DNA from: an uncultured Oscillospiraceae bacterium
GTDB taxonomy: Bacteria; Bacillota; Clostridia; Oscillospirales; Acutalibacteraceae
Assembly: GCA_902492895.1 (NCBI GenBank)
Contig: CABUNG010000002.1
Coordinates: 62,001-126,000 of the forward strand
Reading direction: 5' to 3'
DNA: 64,000 bases
Below the pieces are notes generated by a model, which was given only the letters and a program-made list of their open reading frames with translations, ran no database searches and was not told where the DNA came from. Each line of letters starts with the position of its first letter. Position 1 is the stretch's first letter. A program made the translations under genes and the position numbers. Below, one piece after another: positions 59,682 through 64,000 of this stretch.

Positions 59682-62192
59682 TTATAGCCTGCAGGTCTCC
59701 GTCGACGTCTCGGACAGGATGCGGTAGCCGTCCCGCCCGGCATCCTTCGCGGCATACAATGCCCGGTCCGCGATCTGATACAGTGCGTCATAATCCAGAC
59801 CGGGCACAGCCAGTACGGCGCCGACGCTGATGGTCGGATGCCGGCTGTCGTCCAGCCGGATCTGCCGGACGGCCCCGCAGATCGTCTCGCAGACGGTGCT
59901 CAGCTCGTCCCGGTCCTGTATGTGCGTCAGATATATGAGGAATTCGTCCCCGCCCGGACGGCCGACGATGTCGTCGTTTCCGACGGTCCTCTGCAGCAGC
60001 TCCGCCGTTTCGCGCAGAATTTGGTCCCCGCGCATGTGTCCGTAGGTATCGTTGATCGATTTGAACGAGTCGATGTCCAGCAGCAGCATAGCCCCGCCGC
60101 CTGCAGGCCCGGACAAAGCCAGTTGGTTTTCAATCTGTTTCCGGGAGCTTTCGATGTTATAAAGGTGGGTCAGACTGTCCCGCTGTGCTTTGTCCAGCAG
60201 CGCGTCTTTTTCGCTCCGCTCCTTGTCGACTATATTGATTTTGCCGATGGCGTATACCGGTTTCCCCAGAGCATCGCAGATGGTTTCCAACGCCATCCGC
60301 ATCCAGTGCCATTCGCCGTCGAGCCCGACGAGACGCTCCTCGCAGACGCAGCTTTTCCGGGTGTTCAGCAGATCCAGCCAGGTCCGCATGCTTTTCTGCT
60401 TATCCACCCCTTCACACGGCCGGTTCAGGTCGTAGCAGCGCACGGCGGCCGTCTCTCCGGGGTTCGATCCGGGGACGTTCAGCACCAAATGGCGTGTTTT
60501 GTAGTCGTACTCGAATATCGTATCGTTGGAGATGGCGTATAGGCGCTGATGCTTCTGCAGTTCCAGCTCCATGGCCTTGCTGGCTTTGGAGCGCAGATAC
60601 AGGATGACGAGCAGCAGCAGGAACAGCAGCAGGAAAATGCCGGACAGAATCAGAATGACCGGTACAGGATTCTTCTGGATAAACACACCGAGAGAAAACG
60701 GCTGGGTATTGACGGTGTTGGCATAATAGATGCTCTGCAGATTTTCCGCCGGTATGGATAGGATCGCCTTGTTGAGAATATCGAGAATCGTGTGATCGGC
60801 GGAGGCGGCAATGGCAAAGCAGGTCCGGTAGGGTTTGTATGTCTGCGGCACCATTTTCAGCCGGCTGAATTCCGTCAGATTGCTGTAATACTGCGCAGTA
60901 AAGGAATCGACATAGGTGTAATCCGCATCCCCGCTGTTGACGGCGCGGATGCAGTCGTCGACCGAGTCGAAAGTGACGACGTTGCCGACGACGTATCCGT
61001 GATAGGTGGTCCCCGCCGGCATGGCCAGCCGTTTGCCGTTGATCTGGGAAGCGCTCATACGTTCGTTGAGCAGCAGGGTATAGGGACAGGAAGCATACGG
61101 GCGGGTCATGGACAGGTGCTTGTCCCGGGCGGTCTCATACTGATAGGGCATTTCCGCGATGAGATCGATCGAGCCGGAGGCGGCCATTTGGTAGAGCTCT
61201 TCTTCGGAACCGGCCTCCTTCAAAGTGAAGGAAAGCCCGGTTTGTTCCGCAATGTACTGCAGCAGGTCCACGCCGATCCCCTTGAGCATTCCGTCCGCTT
61301 TGTACTGATAGGGAGGGCGGCTGTTCAGCACACCGACGGTCAGCGGACCGGCCTGTTCGATATACGCCGTCTCTTTTTCCGAGAGCCGGAATTCGTGGAC
61401 GGAAGGCGTAAAGTAGGTTTCGTACAGAGAATTCTGGTAATACGGATCGATCTGATTGATGCTGGCCATGGCTTCATTGAGCTGAGGAAGCAGGTTCCGG
61501 CTGTTGTTTTTGGAGGTGATGAAATAGAACGGCCGGGGAGAAAACCGGGCGATTGTATGCAGTCCGTCGATATAATTCATACTGGTGTTGAGCAGGGCGT
61601 CAGCCCGTCCCTCTCTCAGGGCGTTCAGCATGTCCTGATCGTCGGTGCATTCCACCAAGACCGGTTCGATACGGTTGACGCGGCAGAATTCGTAAAGATC
61701 GTTCGCCAGGCGGCCTGATGTCGAATATACCGCGATCCGGATGGTCTGCATCCGGGAAGCGTCGATGACGATGGGCTCCTGCCCGACCGCCAGAGTCTGC
61801 AGGACGGTTTCGACCGTGCCGCAGCTGTACCCGCCGTAATCGAATTCCGCCGCCATCTGCTCGCTGTACAGTATGGAGCCGATAAAATCCACCTCTCCGT
61901 TGCGGACCATGTCCAGCAGCACGGAGAGCTGCTCGTTCTCATCCCCGGGTACCTGTACAAACTCATAGTCCCAGCCGGTATATTGGGCGATTTCCTCCAG
62001 GTATTCGTACGTGTATCCGGTATAGGCACCGTTTTCATCCAGATCGGTGATGCCGGCCTGCAGCGGATAGGCGATGCGCACGACGGTGCTTTCTTCAGCT
62101 CCAGCCGCCAGGCTGCCCATGAAGACGGCCGAAACAAGGAGAAGGGCGAGCTGGCCCGCTAGATACGATACCGTTTTCTGTGTTCGATTCAT
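59682..62192 (-). CDS. Membrane diguanylate cyclase with two periplasmic binding-protein sensor domains
   Basis: This 836-residue protein has a signal/anchor start (about 1-30) and two family-3 amino-acid-type binding domains outside the membrane (about 45-265 and 285-505). A membrane helix (about 522-548), a PAS-like region (about 560-660) and a GGDEF domain (about 670-830) follow. The catalytic motif is intact (PGGDEF, GGDEF at residues 747-751). It should make cyclic di-GMP in response to a small external ligand such as an amino acid. No EAL or HD-GYP domain is present. I chose the ATG at 62192 because it starts the signal peptide and follows GGAG. A good promoter lies at 62244-62272. Confidence 0.9.
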   Translation of the reverse strand: MNRTQKTVSYLAGQLALLLVSAVFMGSLAAGAEESTVVRIAYPLQAGITDLDENGAYTGYTYEYLEEIAQYTGWDYEFVQVPGDENEQLSVLLDMVRNGEVDFIGSILYSEQMAAEFDYGGYSCGTVETVLQTLAVGQEPIVIDASRMQTIRIAVYSTSGRLANDLYEFCRVNRIEPVLVECTDDQDMLNALREGRADALLNTSMNYIDGLHTIARFSPRPFYFITSKNNSRNLLPQLNEAMASINQIDPYYQNSLYETYFTPSVHEFRLSEKETAYIEQAGPLTVGVLNSRPPYQYKADGMLKGIGVDLLQYIAEQTGLSFTLKEAGSEEELYQMAASGSIDLIAEMPYQYETARDKHLSMTRPYASCPYTLLLNERMSASQINGKRLAMPAGTTYHGYVVGNVVTFDSVDDCIRAVNSGDADYTYVDSFTAQYYSNLTEFSRLKMVPQTYKPYRTCFAIAASADHTILDILNKAILSIPAENLQSIYYANTVNTQPFSLGVFIQKNPVPVILILSGIFLLLFLLLLVILYLRSKASKAMELELQKHQRLYAISNDTIFEYDYKTRHLVLNVPGSNPGETAAVRCYDLNRPCEGVDKQKSMRTWLDLLNTRKSCVCEERLVGLDGEWHWMRMALETICDALGKPVYAIGKINIVDKERSEKDALLDKAQRDSLTHLYNIESSRKQIENQLALSGPAGGGAMLLLDIDSFKSINDTYGHMRGDQILRETAELLQRTVGNDDIVGRPGGDEFLIYLTHIQDRDELSTVCETICGAVRQIRLDDSRHPTISVGAVLAVPGLDYDALYQIADRALYAAKDAGRDGYRILSETSTETCRL

Positions 62193-62243
62193 ATGGCATC
62201 TCCTCCGGCGCCCGCACACGCACCCTTGCTCACATACCTATTT

Positions 62244-62272
62244 AGTATAGCAAAGAAGGCGGCAAAGTGCAA
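62244..62272 (-). promoter_or_regulatory. Sigma-A promoter of the diguanylate cyclase gene
   Basis: On the minus strand TTGCAC, a 17-bp spacer and TATACT lie 52 bp upstream of the start codon. Confidence 0.7.
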
Positions 62273-62376
62273 GAGGCCGCCGCAGGACGGCTTGGATCCG
62301 GACTGAAAAAAGCCGTGTTTTTCCGCTTGCGGCCACGACGAAAACCGGCCGGAAGGGGCCCTGAAAACACAGCGAG

Positions 62377-62405
62377 TTGAAACCGCCTGTCCGGCCTGTT
62401 ATAAT
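62377..62405 (+). promoter_or_regulatory. Sigma-A promoter of the GNAT remnant
   Basis: TTGAAA, a 17-bp spacer and TATAAT lie about 100 bp upstream of the ATG at 62503. The promoter still looks intact although the gene is broken. Confidence 0.65.
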
Positions 62406-62502
62406 AAAAACGGCCGTTTGTTTATATTGCCGAACCATGTATAAAAAGGAACTCGTATAGCCACTTGCATTTTCGAGCACGATATCTTTGGAAAGGAAAA
62501 CG

Positions 62503-62712
62503 ATGAACACACCAACGCTTAAAACGGAACGGCTTATTTTAAGACGATTTACCGAAAAGGATTTGAAAGCCCTATATACACTTTACAGTGATGAAGAAGT
62601 CAATCGGTTTTTGCCATGGTTCCCATTCAAAACCCATGGCAGACGCCGCGTTATTTTATAAGAATCGATTGGAAAGTCAGTACCGTCAGGGGGTCAAAAA
62701 ACAACCCCCTTC
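62503..62712 (+). pseudogene. Truncated, frameshifted GNAT N-acetyltransferase
   Basis: The start resembles a RimJ/RimL-type acetyltransferase: MNTPTLKTERLILRRFTEKD, then VNRFLPWFPFKT. After KT the frame shifts by one base; the next frame continues with MADAALFYKNRLESQYRQ before a stop. The acetyl-CoA-binding core of about 100 residues that should follow is missing. A promoter and a GGAAAGGA ribosome binding site remain. It is therefore a decayed 5' fragment, abutting another truncated gene on the opposite strand. Confidence 0.75.
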
Positions 62713-63313
62713 AGCATGATCCTATCGTGAGATAAGCACCCGGCATTCTGTGTTTCGCACTTTCCGGGTCAGTTGCATCGTAGGTAAGCCAGCCGATATC
62801 CAGCGCCTCTTTAAACACCGACTCACGTGGGAACATCAAATTCCCCACGGCATGCTGGACGGCAAACTCATCGTCCTTAAGAAAAAACGGTACTTCGGCA
62901 AGTACGGCCTCGCGGCACACCTTATACTGCAATTCAAACAATTCTAAAACTGGCGCGATAAGTCGATCATACTCCGCTTGCTGTTCGGATGTCAATGGCT
63001 TTATTTTGTCGGCAAATGATACCCAGATGGTTGGGATAAGCGCCTCACCATCTTTTTTTACATAGCCAAAAGCAATCAACTCTTCCACTAGAGCAGCGGG
63101 AGCTTTCTTCGGAGTTTTACATGCAACCGCCACGAATGCGTGCAGCTGTTCGAGTGACAAGAAGTCTGCAGTCTGCTCGTTAATCTTTTTGTAGTTGAAC
63201 TTATACTGTCCAAACTGATAATGGTAGCCTCCGCTGTTGCATTCGGGAGTTTCGCCGCAACCATGAAGACCCACAAAAGGCGGACGGGCTACGGAACAAT
63301 CCTCCAATCCCAT
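62711..63313 (-). pseudogene. 3' fragment of an unknown gene
   Basis: The 200-codon frame from the ATG at 63313 is open but its coding-like frame extends upstream (QLIRPNGGQWDL) to an in-frame stop near 63375, with no ribosome binding site at the ATG. The N-terminal part therefore seems lost. The product has a possible winged-helix-like segment (AALVEELIAFGYVKKDGE) and is helical in its second half. I do not recognise the family. The less GC-rich codons match the GNAT remnant it touches, so both may come from one imported segment. It could still be a short functional gene. Confidence 0.5.
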
Positions 63314-63582
63314 GAGATCCCACTGCCCGCCATTTGGTCGAATCAGTTGAATCCGTGTACCGTTTTCTCATGAAAGGCTCACCAAGTTATCGACGATAGA
63401 CTCATTCACCTCATTCATGAAAAAAAGATGCTTTGGAAATTTTTGCGGCAAGACTTATAACCAAAACGGACTGGCAGCGCAGAGGGGTGTTGTGGGCGCT
63501 TACAAGCAAACAGCGGAAGCAGACGTGACCCGTTTCGAGGGAGCGGGCGGATGATATTTTTTACTGCCGAAAGCAAAAAAAA

Positions 63583-63612
63583 CGTCGGAGCAAAGCGGAC
63601 TTTGCTCCGACG
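63583..63612 (-). terminator. Terminator of tRNA-Leu
   Basis: CGTCGGAGCAAAG pairs with CTTTGCTCCGACG and is followed on the minus strand by eight T. It begins directly after the encoded CCA and is almost the same hairpin as after tRNA-Ser (31915-31950). The stretch 63314-63582 holds no other feature I can support. Confidence 0.9.
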
Positions 63613-63699
63613 TGGTGCCGGTGGCCGGACTCGAACCGGCACGGTGTCGCCACCGGTGGATTTTGAGTCCACTACGTCTGCCAATTCCATCACACCGGC
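63613..63699 (-). tRNA. tRNA-Leu(CAA)
   Basis: The 87-nt gene folds as a class II tRNA. The acceptor stem is GCCGGTG/CACCGGC, the anticodon stem GTGGA/TCCAC carries loop CTCAAAA (anticodon CAA), there is a variable arm, and the T arm is TGCCGGTTCGAGTCCGGCC-like. The 3' CCA is encoded. This tRNA is the type of substrate that TrmL (31261-31749) methylates at position 34. Confidence 0.94.
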
Positions 63700-63718
63700 A
63701 TGTGTGAAAAACAAAAAT

Positions 63719-63747
63719 AGTATACACGAAACGTCAATAAAAAGCAA
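63719..63747 (-). promoter_or_regulatory. Sigma-A promoter of tRNA-Leu
   Basis: On the minus strand TTGCTT, a 17-bp spacer and TATACT lie about 20 bp upstream of the tRNA. Confidence 0.65.
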
Positions 63748-63770
63748 GGGGTTTTTCCGCGGCTTTTCGG

Positions 63771-63799
63771 TTGCAGAAAAGGTCGAATCATGGTACACT
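63771..63799 (+). promoter_or_regulatory. Sigma-A promoter of the carbamoyltransferase gene
   Basis: TTGCAG, a 17-bp spacer and TACACT lie 44 bp upstream of the ATG at 63844. No attenuator is seen in the short leader. Confidence 0.6.
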
Positions 63800-63843
63800 A
63801 TATCCGATCTGCAAACGGCCTGTCATGAAGGAGAGGATCGACC

Positions 63844-64000
63844 ATGCCGTCACGCCATCTCATCGACATCACCGATTTATCCGCGCAGGAATGGGAGGAC
63901 ATCACCCGTCTCGCCTGCGATATCGGCTCTCATTTGGACGATTATTACGGCGTGTGCCGGGGGAAGATCCTGGCCACGCTGTTTTATGAGCCCTCCACCC
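63844..64000 (+). CDS. pyrB: Aspartate carbamoyltransferase catalytic subunit (N-terminal part)
   Basis: Only 52 codons lie in the window. RHLIDITDLSAQEWEDITRL and the carbamoyl-phosphate-binding start LATLFYEPST are typical of the aspartate/ornithine carbamoyltransferase family. The HLIDITDLS opening fits pyrB of Clostridia better than argF, but the distinguishing C-terminal half is missing. The enzyme would carry out the first committed step of pyrimidine synthesis. The ATG at 63844 follows GAAGGAGAGG. Confidence 0.82.
   Translation, partial: MPSRHLIDITDLSAQEWEDITRLACDIGSHLDDYYGVCRGKILATLFYEPST

Noticed and set aside
1..64000. Search for riboswitches, T-boxes, CRISPR arrays, rRNA genes and prophage modules
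   Set aside because: Leaders are short or lack recognisable conserved cores such as a T-box TGGNACCGCG-like element; no repeat-spacer array, rRNA or phage structural gene was seen.

Overview
The window reads as a chromosomal segment of a Gram-positive, moderately high-GC anaerobe of the class Clostridia, most like the Oscillospiraceae/Ruminococcaceae. Supporting signs are near-consensus sigma-A promoters with 17-bp spacers, strong AGGAGG-type ribosome binding sites, lipoprotein signals and one sortase-like C-terminus, many IclR/AraC/GntR-regulated sugar ABC loci without their own ATPase, an SPFH protein paired with a ribbon-helix-helix protein, and a eukaryotic-type NADP isocitrate dehydrogenase. 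The taxonomic call is an inference from gene content.

Two large carbohydrate-uptake loci dominate and appear to be paralogous. Locus 1 (1-9271, minus strand, cut by the left edge) runs IclR regulator, lipoprotein solute-binding protein, sialidase-like beta-propeller, very long solute-binding protein with N-terminal carbohydrate-binding-like modules, two permeases, and an NHL-repeat protein. Locus 2 (36374-57490, minus strand, about 21 kb) runs Gfo/Idh oxidoreductase, AraC regulator, wall-anchored four-module carbohydrate-binding-like protein, membrane-anchored beta-helix protein, DUF4434 protein, lipoprotein solute-binding protein, long solute-binding protein, two permeases, NHL-repeat/Yip1 membrane protein, DUF5696 protein (frameshifted), and a second permease pair. 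It ends at a strong bidirectional terminator. The shared core is short SBP, long modular SBP, MalF-like, MalG-like and NHL protein. Neither locus encodes an ATPase, so a shared MsmX-type ATPase elsewhere is implied. A divergent regulator with two GntR-type DNA-binding domains sits at the head of locus 2.

Between them (9.4-31.9 kb) lies mostly housekeeping sequence: ADP-ribosylglycohydrolase, AraC/GyrI regulator, FAD oxidoreductase, SPFH and ribbon-helix-helix pair, isocitrate dehydrogenase, orphan peptide-binding lipoprotein, sugar isomerase-like and beta-helix acyltransferase-like proteins, CPBP protease, tadA, YfhO with a GtrB-like glycosyltransferase, CapA-like protein, a secreted hypothetical, glycogen phosphorylase, manA and trmL. 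An 860-bp gene-free stretch (14276-15136) is full of hairpins and holds a perfect 20-bp inverted repeat.

A short lower-GC accessory island (about 31.9-36.4 kb) follows a tRNA-Ser. It contains an IS200/IS605-like hairpin, a frameshifted XRE regulator, a membrane protein with a YdcF-like C-terminal domain, and a probable helix-hairpin-helix plus PD-(D/E)XK nuclease-like protein. This pair is a candidate for an undescribed defence or DNA-processing module.

The right end (57.5-64 kb) holds the dual-GntR regulator, a membrane diguanylate cyclase with two periplasmic binding-protein domains, a decayed GNAT acetyltransferase, a truncated unknown gene, tRNA-Leu, and the start of an aspartate carbamoyltransferase gene (pyrB). 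No CRISPR array, rRNA, prophage or intact transposase was found.
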